This document shows, one piece after another, positions 15,177-22,384 of a DNA stretch of 22,384 bases. Origin of the DNA: DATJGF01 sp035495315 (lineage in GTDB: Bacteria; Verrucomicrobiota; Verrucomicrobiia; Limisphaerales; UBA8199); assembly GCA_035495315.1 (NCBI GenBank), contig DATJGF010000165.1:1-22384 (forward strand), in the 5' to 3' direction. The translations under genes were made by a program, and so were the position numbers. The notes under the pieces are model-generated. The model was not told the DNA's origin, did not search any database, and was given only the letters and a program-made list of their open reading frames with translations. Each line of letters opens with the position of its first letter. Within the stretch, counting starts at the first letter, position 1.

Positions 15177-16103
15177 ATGAGCGCATTAATCGAATCCGCA
15201 CCATCCCCGGAAACAGCTAAGTCTGCTGCCCAACTCGTCAAAGAGAGTTTCAAGGGCAAGATACACCCCGATTGGTGTCCGGGTTGCGGCGATTTCTCCG
15301 TCCTATCTGCATTGCAGGCGGCGTTATTCGAGCTTGGTCTTCAACCACACCAGGTGGTTGTCATCAGTGGTATCGGTTGCTCGTCGAACTTGCCGGGCTT
15401 CATGAACACCTACGGCATGCACACTCTTCACGGCCGCTCATTGGCGGTCGGTACCGGGGTCAAGCTGGGCAATCATGACCTCAAAGTCATTTGTGTCGGT
15501 GGCGATGGCGATGGGTACGGCATAGGCGGTAACCATTTCCTGCACACGATGCGGCGAAATGTGGACCTGACATATGTCGTCATGGACAACCAGATTTATG
15601 GCCTGACTACCGGTCAAACCTCGCCTACCAGCATCAAGGGTATGAAGACCAAAAGCACCCCGCACGGCAGTGTCGAAAATGCGATCAACCCCATGCCGCT
15701 GGCGATGGTCGGCGGCGCCACTTACGTCGCGCGCGGTTTCAGTGGGAAACAAAAGCACCTCGTCGAAATCCTTAAAGGGGCAATTCTTCACAAGGGATTT
15801 TCTTTGGTCGATGTTTTCAGTCCCTGTGTCACCTATAACAAGGACAACACCTATCAGTGGTTCAATCCTCGCGTCAAAATTCTCGAAGAGCAGGGGCACG
15901 ATCCAACGGATTTCCACAAAGCCCTCGACAAAGCCTATCAATGGGACGGCGAGATCCCCATCGGCCTGATTTGGAAGCGGACTGATTTACCCTCGCTCGA
16001 GGACCTCGAACCGGTTCTCCATGACGGCCAAGGCCCGATGGCTCTTCGCAAATTGGGAATCAGCGACGAACAGGCCCAGGCGCTCGTTAAAGAACTGCTT
16101 TGA
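15177..16103 (+). CDS. korB: 2-oxoacid:ferredoxin oxidoreductase, beta subunit
   Basis: The 308-residue product is the thiamine-diphosphate-binding beta subunit that partners the preceding KorA. Visible motifs are HPDWCPGCGDFSVL with C34 and C37 (Fe-S cluster ligands in the family) and VVISGIGCSSNLPGFMNTYG followed by MHTLHGRSLAVGTG. The ThDP/Mg motif is VGGDGDGYGIGGNHF (G109-D110 onward), completed by VVMDNQIYGLTTGQTSPTS. Family members are 280-340 residues. Pairing of a gamma-alpha fusion with a lone beta subunit and no separate ferredoxin (delta) gene is the KorAB type, as used in the TCA cycle of some aerobes; the exact substrate is inferred. No Shine-Dalgarno precedes the ATG, so translation may depend on coupling or on a non-SD route. 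Confidence 0.95.
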   Translation: MSALIESAPSPETAKSAAQLVKESFKGKIHPDWCPGCGDFSVLSALQAALFELGLQPHQVVVISGIGCSSNLPGFMNTYGMHTLHGRSLAVGTGVKLGNHDLKVICVGGDGDGYGIGGNHFLHTMRRNVDLTYVVMDNQIYGLTTGQTSPTSIKGMKTKSTPHGSVENAINPMPLAMVGGATYVARGFSGKQKHLVEILKGAILHKGFSLVDVFSPCVTYNKDNTYQWFNPRVKILEEQGHDPTDFHKALDKAYQWDGEIPIGLIWKRTDLPSLEDLEPVLHDGQGPMALRKLGISDEQAQALVKELL

Positions 16104-16125
16104 GCAGGCGTTAAAACGCGGCGTC

Positions 16126-16151
16126 TGTAGGGGCGACGTAAGGAGACTCTG
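16126..16151. repeat. Solitary copy of the 669-754 repeat arm
   Basis: The segment contains CGACGTAAGGAGACTCTG and matches the arm of the first inverted repeat over about 24 of 27 positions. The opposite arm is missing here; a separate hairpin (TCATCTC...GAGATGA, 16153-16179, about ten pairs with one bulge) follows directly. It starts 22 bases after the korB stop. Confidence 0.75.
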
Positions 16152-16152
16152 A

Positions 16153-16179
16153 TCATCTCGCTACCGAAAGCTGAGATGA
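16153..16179 (+). terminator. Stem-loop downstream of korB
   Basis: TCATCTC (16153-16159) pairs with GAGATGA (16173-16179), continued by GCT/AGC with one bulged base; loop ACCGAA. No T-run follows, so it may be a 3'-end stabilising hairpin rather than an intrinsic terminator. Confidence 0.4.
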
Positions 16180-16213
16180 ACGCTCAATTCAATATTGAGG
16201 GCCGTCGCACCTC

Positions 16214-16309
16214 GAACCTCGAACATGGAACTTTGAGTTCGGACAGAGCACCGACGCCTGACGTCGGACGTTCAGTGTTCCAATGTTCAACGTTCGAAGT
16301 TCAATGTTC
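16214..16309. repeat. Opposed heptamer arrays (GAAC-n3 / GTTC-n3) around a central hairpin
   Basis: GAAC begins at 16214, 16221 and 16228 (period 7). GTTC begins at 16270, 16277, 16285, 16292, 16299 and 16306 (period 7 with one 8). The two arrays are in inverted orientation and can pair imperfectly, and between them lies a perfect hairpin CCGACG-CCTGA-CGTCGG (16251-16267). It lies in the convergent gap between korB and the Mut7-C gene. Confidence 0.8.
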
Positions 16310-16327
16310 AGTGCCTTTTTTAACGTT

Positions 16328-17002
16328 TCAAGGTTCTAACGCCTTTAATGTACGCACAATCTTTTCCCAGTGCGTCCCATGCCAAAATAATTTTCCGCAA
16401 TTGGCACAGACAAAGTATTCGTTACGCCAAAGATAAGTCCGGGGCGGGATCCGCTCGCGTAACTTCTCTTTTTCGGATGGAATCAGTCGCCCACCGCAGC
16501 TCATGCAACGGGGCGCGCGCAAACTGAGATTGAACTCGCGGAAAACCGCGGAGAGTTGCTCTTCGATGCTAAGGCTGGGCGGCAGCCATAAGGATGGCAG
16601 AAGCCGGTCCCGCAATATCCGCCGCTCCATCAGCATGCTGTCAGTGGTAAGAATAGTTGCGCCGAGTTCTCGCGCTTCGACCAGGAGCTCGTCGTCATCG
16701 ATGCCGGAAGTCCAAAGTGCCTCGTGACCCGCGGCGCGCAACCAGCGCGCCAGCCCGCCTAAGCCGGCATCACAAAAGAACCGCTCGGCTGGCAGTGTCG
16801 TTCTCCTCTTCTGAATCGCCGGCTTGGCGGCAACATCGTCGTAAACTCTCGCCAGCGCCTCTTCATACCGTATTTGCTGATCGCTACTTGCCTGCTGCGC
16901 TCTAGCGGCAAACCATCCTACACCCTGGTCCAATCTCCGAGCATTGACCCTCTGCAGTAGCCAGCGAAACCGCGTTTCGTAGCCTTTGCGAATACGGCTC
17001 AT
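16328..17002 (-). CDS. Mut7-C RNase-domain protein with zinc ribbon
   Basis: The 224-residue product carries a Mut7-C (PF01927, formerly DUF82) domain from about residue 74 to the end. RFFCDAGLGGLARWLRAAGH includes the first acidic residue, D78. GIDDDELLVEARELGATILTTDS supplies D102-D104 and D121, the PIN-like acidic pocket. It ends in a zinc ribbon with C166-x2-C169 and C199-x2-C202. The fold is PIN-like and predicted to be a ribonuclease. The amino-terminal 70 residues are basic and helical (SRIRKGYETRFRWLLQRVNA), which resembles the ubiquitin-like/Mut7-C class only loosely. The RNA target is unknown. The ATG overlaps the stop of a short upstream frame (ATGA at 16999-17002). The gene faces korB across the heptamer arrays. 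Confidence 0.88.
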   Translation of the reverse strand: MSRIRKGYETRFRWLLQRVNARRLDQGVGWFAARAQQASSDQQIRYEEALARVYDDVAAKPAIQKRRTTLPAERFFCDAGLGGLARWLRAAGHEALWTSGIDDDELLVEARELGATILTTDSMLMERRILRDRLLPSLWLPPSLSIEEQLSAVFREFNLSLRAPRCMSCGGRLIPSEKEKLRERIPPRTYLWRNEYFVCANCGKLFWHGTHWEKIVRTLKALEP

Positions 17003-17435
17003 TCCAAACTATAACCTGAAGCTCTTTCCAACTCGAACGTGATAAACAGAACCCGGTTACGATACCTGAAATGTTGGGTGGGGTCATATGGCTTTGCGGC
17101 TGCCCGTGGAAACCACTGTTTCAATTTGAATGGATAGCTCGACGGTTGCAGATGGGAACACGGGGGCACTTGGCGCACTTTCTTTATCAACTGGAGCAAG
17201 GCAGGCTTCAGCCTCTAGACTTAAGTCAACAGAAGCTCAACCTATGGAACCCAAGCGCCCCCGCCCCCTCCAACCTCTAACCATGTCCCCAAATTTCAAA
17301 ATCTTCACCTGGTTTCACCATGCTGACGCGAAATTACACTTCGTGCATTTGTTGCCTGAACTGAAACTTCCCTGCAAGATCAGAATCGGTCGGCGCGTGC
17401 TTTCGTGCCTTTCAGCTCAAGCTGATTCTTCGCTG
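17003..17435. other. 433-base gap without a confident gene
   Basis: No recognisable gene or RNA. On the minus strand a 66-codon frame (16999-17199) ends exactly at the start of the Mut7-C gene with an ATGA overlap; its last 40 residues (for example HFRYRNRVLFITFELERASG) look protein-like but match nothing I know. A small AGGCTTCAGCCT hairpin lies at 17203-17214 and a C-rich run near 17250-17275. Confidence 0.4.
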
Positions 17436-17807
17436 TTACCGAGGCCGATTTGGTGTGTTCTGGCGAAGCTCGGCCAAAGCCGCTTGTGCCTCAGGGTCGC
17501 CTTTATCGAGCGCGGCGTTGAACCGTTCGGTTACTATCGCCAATTCATGCTGGGCAGCCTGCCGCTGTTCGGCTGGAAGCTCCAGTCGCAATATGTCGTA
17601 GAGGATCGTTTGTGAAACCACATACCCGTTCGTATTGACGGCTTGCACGGCAATCTCCCATTGCTGCTTTAATTCAGGTGTCGCTGAATCAAAAGCGTGA
17701 GAATCGGCTGCGGTGAGTTCGGAGCTTCTACGTTTGCAGGCCCCGACAAAAACCAACAGCAGTAGTGCCGTAAGCAACGGCACAAAAGCAATCTTCCGAC
17801 GCACCAT
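17436..17807 (-). CDS. Small predicted lipoprotein, function unknown
   Basis: The 123-residue product begins MVRRKIAFVPLLTALLLLVF and continues VGACKRRSSE: a basic start, a hydrophobic stretch and a plausible lipobox (VGA-C, Cys near residue 24), which suggests a lipid-anchored periplasmic protein. The mature part is helical and polar, with a segment resembling one tetratricopeptide-type helix pair (LPAEQRQAAQHELAIVTERF and NAALDKGDPEAQAALAELRQ). No family is recognised. It lies 17 bases downstream of the prepilin gene on the same strand, so the two are probably co-transcribed, and it could serve the same secretion or pilus-like apparatus. The gap is filled by a hairpin. Confidence 0.65.
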   Translation of the reverse strand: MVRRKIAFVPLLTALLLLVFVGACKRRSSELTAADSHAFDSATPELKQQWEIAVQAVNTNGYVVSQTILYDILRLELPAEQRQAAQHELAIVTERFNAALDKGDPEAQAALAELRQNTPNRPR

Positions 17808-17825
17808 AAGGCGACGCTACGCCTT
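17808..17825 (-). promoter_or_regulatory. Intercistronic stem-loop before the lipoprotein start
   Basis: AAGGCG (minus-strand reading) pairs with CGCCTT across a TAGCGT loop. The 18-bp hairpin fills the whole space between the prepilin stop and the lipoprotein ATG and includes the only SD-like bases, so it could limit or couple translation. Confidence 0.4.
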
Positions 17826-18694
17826 TAGTGGCCGTTGTTGCTCATGGGGCTCCACCAAAGGTAAGTCTTTCCACCGGGCCCGGGACCCGCGCCGGGAGTG
17901 GTGGTTGAATCACGCGCGAACTGCTCCTTCGTCAGGAACTGGACGTGCCCGCCCATCGCGACGATGGTCGCACCCTTTCTGCTGTGCAATCGTCCAAGGC
18001 CTTCGTTGTGATCCGGATAGCTTGAGGCGTCGTTGAAGTCAAACGCACCTGGGATTCCGGGGCCTCCGTAATTCTCATCGGGCTCCCATGAGAGATAGCA
18101 CATCGGACTCCAGGCGTTAACAGTTTTAACGGTGAATTGGTTCTTGCCGTAATTAACGCCATAACCGCATACGGCCCCATTCATGATGTAACTCGACATA
18201 CGGTTATTCCTTCCGCCCTGGGAGGCCGTCTTTTGAAAGGTTGGGCTCTTGGTGTCGGTCGGACAAAGGTAGGCTTTGTAGTTGGGCATATACTGGAACC
18301 ACAACCCCGTTTTATACGCCGTGTTCTTATCGTTCTCGTACATTCCTTTGGGGCCCGGATCCGGGACATTTCCATTGGTTATCGTATAAAGCCAGCCCGG
18401 CACCTGCGCTCCGCCCACCGTTGGTGTTCCCCAATTCGGTGGTGCCATCCAGTCTCCGTTGTCGTCAGCGTACATCCGCATCGCCAACGTCATTTGCTTC
18501 TGGTTGTTGACGCAGGTCGTCTGTGCCGCTTTGTCTTTGGCTGTCGCCAGAACAGGCAAGAGCATTGCCGCTAGGATCGCGATAATCGCAATAACGACGA
18601 GCAGTTCGATCAACGTAAAGGCGATTTTGCGGCGCGGAAAAGTCGGATCAGTTGTCATAAAATCTGAGGGTTGTTTAACGGTTAATTTTCGCAA
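17825..18694 (-). CDS. Type II secretion/type IV pilin-like prepilin (verrucomicrobial H-x9-DG-like class)
   Basis: The 289-residue product has a prepilin amino-terminus: RRKIA then FTLIELLVVIAIIAILAAML, with Glu at +5 of the mature protein (E30). The residue before the cleavage site is Ala instead of the usual Gly. After the helix come TTCVNNQKQMTLAMRMYADDNGDW, a typical alpha-helix and variable globular domain. Near the end is HSRKGATIVAMGGHVQFL, the H-x9-DGH signature of planctomycete/verrucomicrobial pseudopilins with Gly replacing Asp. Such proteins are very abundant in these phyla and are thought to be secreted pseudopilins or substrates of a T2SS-like machine. The start may be M1 (18694) or M13 (18658); M13 gives the shorter leader usual for prepilins and I favour it slightly. 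Followed by a lipoprotein gene. Confidence 0.88.
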   Translation of the reverse strand: MRKLTVKQPSDFMTTDPTFPRRKIAFTLIELLVVIAIIAILAAMLLPVLATAKDKAAQTTCVNNQKQMTLAMRMYADDNGDWMAPPNWGTPTVGGAQVPGWLYTITNGNVPDPGPKGMYENDKNTAYKTGLWFQYMPNYKAYLCPTDTKSPTFQKTASQGGRNNRMSSYIMNGAVCGYGVNYGKNQFTVKTVNAWSPMCYLSWEPDENYGGPGIPGAFDFNDASSYPDHNEGLGRLHSRKGATIVAMGGHVQFLTKEQFARDSTTTPGAGPGPGGKTYLWWSPMSNNGH

Positions 18695-18752
18695 CCAGCA
18701 CTGCCTCTGTCAAGAGTTTAGTCAGCTTAAGGGAAACAAGGCTGCCTCAAAC

Positions 18753-18770
18753 TGTGCGTCTGGACGCACA
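18753..18770. promoter_or_regulatory. Perfect inverted repeat upstream of the prepilin gene
   Basis: TGTGCGTC-TG-GACGCACA has 8-bp arms with a 2-bp spacer. It lies about 60 bases before the longer and 95 bases before the shorter prepilin start, a position that suits an operator. Confidence 0.4.
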
Positions 18771-19177
18771 TGATTTCAAGCCCTTTTCTTCAGGTGTTCG
18801 CCCCATACCTCGTGGGGTCAGGAGCAAAACGGTTTTCGTGAATCAGTTCGCATTGGAGCGAAATCGTTGTGGCATGTCATCCAGTTTTTCGATCTTGCAA
18901 TTCTTCATTGCCCGGTCATGATGGCGCCGCTGTCGAGCCGCAATCGGTCCGAGACTGGTGGCGGAGGGGTTTTCCTGGCGGGCTGCACGTCTGTTGGTTT
19001 CACATGGCCGGCAAAAGTTGCCGGTGGTGAATAAAGCTATCTATGAGAACGATCAGGTGGCGGGGCGCAAGTCAAGGAAAAAGAAAGTCGGTCGGTGTCG
19101 GTCTTGTGGCTTGCGGATTGAGTGTTAAGAATCGATTCGGCGCGCGAATCTGGCTTGGTGATTGGTCGCTAATCCCA
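18771..19177. other. Divergent intergenic region between the prepilin and protease genes
   Basis: About 400 bases with no credible coding region. A perfect 7-bp stem-loop CCGGCAA-AAG-TTGCCGG lies at 19008-19024. Promoters for both divergent genes should be here, but none is clear by eye and no known riboswitch was recognised. Confidence 0.4.
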
Positions 19178-22100
19178 ATGCGAGTTGCTGCTCTGGCGGC
19201 GGTGATCCTGGGCTGGGCGCCTTGCGCTTCGGCGGCTCCCGAGCTACCGCCTCAGACACGTGAACAAATCCGTATTCTCCAGGAGGAGAAGATGTCCCGT
19301 ACCCCGGCCCAAAGGAAACTTGATTCCCAATTGGTGTATGCCCTGCGGGAACGGCGTGAGGGCTTAGCTGCGAGAAATGTCAGCTCGATGCGTTCGGCGC
19401 TATCGTTCGAACCCGACGGTAGAGTGTTGGTGGACATAAACGCGGAGGTGGTTCCAGGCATAATTGAGTCGATTGAGCGGAATGGGGGGACCATTGGCAG
19501 CGCTCTTGAGCAGTATCACGCCATCCGTGCTTTGATTCCGCTCGACCAAGTCGAAGAGCTGGCCGCTCACCCGCAGGTTCATTCAATTCGTCCCGCTGAC
19601 CAGGCGATTGTTAACACCGTGCCGGTCTCGACCGAGGGGAGCATTGCTCATCAGGCGGACCTCGCGCGGACCGCGTTTGCCGCAGATGGGACGGGGATGA
19701 ACGTGGGCGTGCTTTCGGACAGTGTTGATTACCTGACGACGCTTCAAAGCACGGGCCTGTTGGCGACAGTAACTGTGCTGCCGGGTCAGGGCGGCGCGGG
19801 AAGCGGCGAAGGAACGGCGATGCTGGAAATCGTGCACGCGGTCGCCCCGGGTGCGGGTTTGTATTTTGCGACTGCTTTCAGCGGGATAGCGAATTTTGCC
19901 CAGAATATCCGCGCGCTGCAGGCTGCCGGTTGCAAGGTGATCGTCGACGACGTCACGTATTTCAACGAATCGCCCTTCCAGGATGGGCCGATCGCGCAGG
20001 CAGTCAATGACGTCTGCGCCGCAGGCACCCTGTTTTTTTCCGCAGCGGGAAATTCGGGCAGCGTCGATCATGGCACGGCCGGCACCTGGGAGGGCGATTT
20101 CAAGGATGGCGGGCCGGCGACTGTCGGTAGAGGCGGGCGCGTCCACGATTTTGGCGGCGCTACGTATAATACCGTAAAGGCCGGGGGTGGTATTCGGCGT
20201 GTCGACTTTTTTTGGGCCGATCCTTTGGGCCATTCGACCAATGACTACGACGTTTATATTCTTGATGGCACCGGCGCGGTCGTGCGGAGTTCCACCAACC
20301 CGCAAAATGGAACCCAGGATCCTTACGAGCAGATTCCTTTCCTGAACGTTGGCGAGAGCATCGTCATTGTGAAGCATTCCGGTGCCGATCGGTATATGTA
20401 TCTGAGCAGCGGCCGCGGGTACCTAACCTACAACACCCCGGGAAATACGCGCGGACATAATGCCACGCGAACTCCGAACTCATTCACGGTCGGCGCGACT
20501 CCGGTGAGTTCACCGCCAACCGTGTTTACCGGCGGCAGCGCGAATCCCGTCGAAACTTTTAGCTCCGACGGCCCGCGGCGAATGTTTTTCAACCCGGACG
20601 GCTCTGCCATTACACCGGACAACTTCTCTTCAACCGGCGGTATTGTCGTGCCGAAACCCGATTTGACGGCGGCAGATGGGGTATCCTCTTCGGTGCCGGG
20701 GTTGAATCCGTTCTATGGAACATCAGCCGCGGCGCCGCATGCAGCTGCAATTGCGGCCTTGCTCTGGTCGTATAGCCCATTTCTCACCCCGGCCGCGATG
20801 CGCACCGTGCTGAGCGGGACGGCGCTCGATATCGAGGGAGCGGGTTGGGATCGCACTTCAGGCGCGGGTATTGTCATGGCCTACCCAGCGCTTGCCGCAG
20901 CCCCAAATCTTGTAATCCAAAATATCCAAATGCTGGACGCCAACACCAACGGCGTTCTGGATGCGAATGAATGTGCCGCTTTCGAAATCACCTTGCAGAA
21001 TAACGCTACAAACCGCGGCCTGACCTCGGTCAATGCGCTCCTGACCAGCTCTACACCGGGGGTTTTGGTCGACCCGGGCCTGCGGAGTTATCCCGACCTG
21101 GCACCTCAAGCAAGCGCCAGCTCGGCTATTGCCTTTGCCATTAGTTCGACTCCCTCTTTCGTTTGTGGGACCAACCCGGATTTTACGCTGCAGATCAGTG
21201 CCGATGGCGGCCTGGCTTACGCCGTGCCTTTCGAGGTCCCGTCGATCGTTCCACTCGGAACAGCCACAACGTTTTCAGCGACCACTACCCCCACTCCAAT
21301 CCCAGATTTAGGCGGCATTAATTCTCCGATTAACGTCAGCGGGTTTGCTGCACCGGTCGGAAGGGTTGAGGTGGCCGTGTATATCACCCACTCCTACGAT
21401 TATGATCTGCGCCTGACACTTGTTTCGCCGGATGGCACCAACGTTGTGCTGAGTTCCAATAATGGTTTGGGCGGCCAGAATTACGGCGCGGATTGCACCG
21501 ATAACCTGACCTGGTTTTCCGATCTCGCCAGCATCAGCATCGATTCAGCCGCCGCGCCATTCATTGGGAGCTTCAAACCCGATCAACCCTTATCCGTTTT
21601 TTTCGGCAAGATTGGCAGGCGCATAAATGGGACATGGACACTTCGTGTTGAGGATCAAGTCCAGGGCGACACCGGAACGCTCCAATGTTGGTCTTTGCGG
21701 CTCACACCGATTGCTCCTTGCGACGGTGGCGGCCAGTGCCTGGCTGGACCGAGCATCATCGAGAACGCAACCGATCAGTTCGCCTATGCTGGCCAGACTG
21801 TGCAGCTTGCGGTAACGGCACAAGGTACGGAGCCATTAAGCTATCAATGGTTCCTTGGCTCGACGCCAGTGGCAGCGGGAACTAACGCTACGCTCGTCTT
21901 AAGTAACGCCGTGCCGGCGCAGTCCGGCATTTACCAGGTTGTGGTCTCCAATGCGTTTGGCAGCACCATTGGCGTACCCGTCCAGCTATCGGTTTTTCCT
22001 GCTTTGTTCGTCAGCAACCCGGTGAATGCAATCGTCACCAATGGCGATAGTACCTCCTTCAGCGTATCGGTGGAAGGGACTCCACCGTTGAGTTACCAGT

Positions 22101-22384
22101 GGTATTTCAATTTGACCAACAGTCTGGTGGATGAGACCAACACGACGCTGGTGTTGAGCAACGTGGCATTGTTCCAGGCAGGAGTCTATGAGGTGGTGGT
22201 AGCCAATGCGTATGGGAGTGTGACCAGCGCGCCTGCGGTGCTGACGGTGCTGGTGCCGGCGAGGATACTGAGCGGGCCATTTGATCAGGTGGCGACCAAC
22301 GGAGACGTGGTGGAATTGGGAGTGAGTGCAGAGGGGACGGCGCCGTTGAGTTATCAGTGGTATTTCGATGGGACCAATGTGTTG
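19178..22384 (+). CDS. Secreted subtilisin/sedolisin-like serine protease with P domain and Ig-like repeats (3' end cut by window)
   Basis: The frame runs open from ATG 19178 to the window end (1069 codons, no stop). The ATG gives a clean signal peptide (MRVAALAAVILGWAPCASAA). A propeptide-like region precedes the catalytic domain (about 160-560). Key residues: D181 in GVLSDSVDY; E211 in GEGTAMLEIVHAVAPGA, where subtilisins have the active-site His of HGTH; D257-D258 in VIVDDVTYF; SAAGNSG; and S516 in GTSAAAPHAAA. This pattern fits the S53-like (sedolisin-related) branch with a Ser-Glu-Asp type centre. Residues about 710-847 form a proprotein-convertase P domain (ITHSYDYDLRLTLVSPDG, NGTWTLRVEDQVQGDTG). 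From about 855 come Ig-like modules (PLSYQWF/Y, LVLSN, GIYQVVVSNAFG), two complete and a third cut. Likely an extracellular, surface-associated degradative enzyme. The weak ribosome site leaves some doubt on the start. Confidence 0.9.
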   Translation, partial: MRVAALAAVILGWAPCASAAPELPPQTREQIRILQEEKMSRTPAQRKLDSQLVYALRERREGLAARNVSSMRSALSFEPDGRVLVDINAEVVPGIIESIERNGGTIGSALEQYHAIRALIPLDQVEELAAHPQVHSIRPADQAIVNTVPVSTEGSIAHQADLARTAFAADGTGMNVGVLSDSVDYLTTLQSTGLLATVTVLPGQGGAGSGEGTAMLEIVHAVAPGAGLYFATAFSGIANFAQNIRALQAAGCKVIVDDVTYFNESPFQDGPIAQAVNDVCAAGTLFFSAAGNSGSVDHGTAGTWEGDFKDGGPATVGRGGRVHDFGGATYNTVKAGGGIRRVDFFWADPLGHSTNDYDVYILDGTGAVVRSSTNPQNGTQDPYEQIPFLNVGESIVIVKHSGADRYMYLSSGRGYLTYNTPGNTRGHNATRTPNSFTVGATPVSSPPTVFTGGSANPVETFSSDGPRRMFFNPDGSAITPDNFSSTGGIVVPKPDLTAADGVSSSVPGLNPFYGTSAAAPHAAAIAALLWSYSPFLTPAAMRTVLSGTALDIEGAGWDRTSGAGIVMAYPALAAAPNLVIQNIQMLDANTNGVLDANECAAFEITLQNNATNRGLTSVNALLTSSTPGVLVDPGLRSYPDLAPQASASSAIAFAISSTPSFVCGTNPDFTLQISADGGLAYAVPFEVPSIVPLGTATTFSATTTPTPIPDLGGINSPINVSGFAAPVGRVEVAVYITHSYDYDLRLTLVSPDGTNVVLSSNNGLGGQNYGADCTDNLTWFSDLASISIDSAAAPFIGSFKPDQPLSVFFGKIGRRINGTWTLRVEDQVQGDTGTLQCWSLRLTPIAPCDGGGQCLAGPSIIENATDQFAYAGQTVQLAVTAQGTEPLSYQWFLGSTPVAAGTNATLVLSNAVPAQSGIYQVVVSNAFGSTIGVPVQLSVFPALFVSNPVNAIVTNGDSTSFSVSVEGTPPLSYQWYFNLTNSLVDETNTTLVLSNVALFQAGVYEVVVANAYGSVTSAPAVLTVLVPARILSGPFDQVATNGDVVELGVSAEGTAPLSYQWYFDGTNVL
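21833..22384 (+). repeat. Tandem Ig-like module repeats in the protease gene
   Basis: The PLSYQW block recurs with its DNA starting at 21833, 22085 and 22343, spacings of 252 and 258 bases (84 and 86 codons). The second and third units are close at DNA level (CCGTTGAGTTA(C/T)CAGTGG then TATTTC), while the first is more diverged. Confidence 0.8.

Noticed and set aside
16214..16309. CRISPR-like array
   Set aside because: Repeat unit is only seven bases with no spacers of 25-40 bases and no cas genes nearby.
18771..19177. Riboswitch or structured leader for the protease gene
   Set aside because: Only one small stem-loop is visible and no known riboswitch core could be matched by eye.
19583..20377. 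A 264-codon minus-strand open frame opposite the protease
   Set aside because: The plus strand encodes clear protease motifs through the same bases; the antisense frame has none.

Overview
This window looks like a chromosome segment from a Gram-negative, moderately GC-rich bacterium of the Verrucomicrobia, most like the Pedosphaera/Limisphaera lineage. The call rests on three things: a prepilin-like protein with the FTLIELLVVIAIIAIL amino-terminus and an H-x9-(D/G)GH-like end; a secreted protease carrying tandem Ig-like modules of the PLSYQWYF...LVLSN...SGIYQVVVSNAFGS type; and abundant hairpin and heptamer repeats between genes. No rRNA, tRNA, CRISPR array, transposase or phage gene was seen.

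Layout. (a) 1-1176: the carboxyl end of a phosphoesterase, a long inverted repeat, and a small UPF0145 (YbjQ) protein. (b) 1304-8984, all on +: a YebC/TACO1-type regulator, a 12-TM MMPL/RND transporter, a secreted protein built of about 13-18 repeats of an aromatic-Pro-hydrophobic-aromatic motif, and an MlaE-MlaF-MlaD-like lipid ABC importer/exporter. These last five genes could form an envelope lipid-trafficking locus; the repeat protein is the unexplained part. (c) 9177-13127, all on -: an RlmI-type 23S rRNA methyltransferase, a sodium:solute symporter and an orphan UreF-like protein, separated by large imperfect hairpins. (d) 13309-16103 on +: both subunits of a 2-oxoacid:ferredoxin oxidoreductase (KorA/KorB), transcribed away from the UreF-like gene. 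(e) 16328-18694 on -: a Mut7-C RNase-domain/zinc-ribbon protein, a small lipoprotein and a type II-like prepilin, the last two apparently co-transcribed. (f) 19178 to the end on +: a large secreted subtilisin/sedolisin-like protease with a P domain and at least three Ig-like repeats, cut by the window edge.

Between genes the window is unusually rich in structured repeats. Three are long imperfect inverted repeats (669-754, 10513-10583, 12293-12394). A solitary copy of the first repeat's arm lies downstream of korB (16126-16151). Two arrays have a strict seven-base period (12429-12456 and 16214-16309). Most start codons here have no clear Shine-Dalgarno sequence.

The most promising candidates for something undescribed are the aromatic-Pro repeat protein linked to the MMPL and Mla-like genes, and the heptamer/inverted-repeat families.
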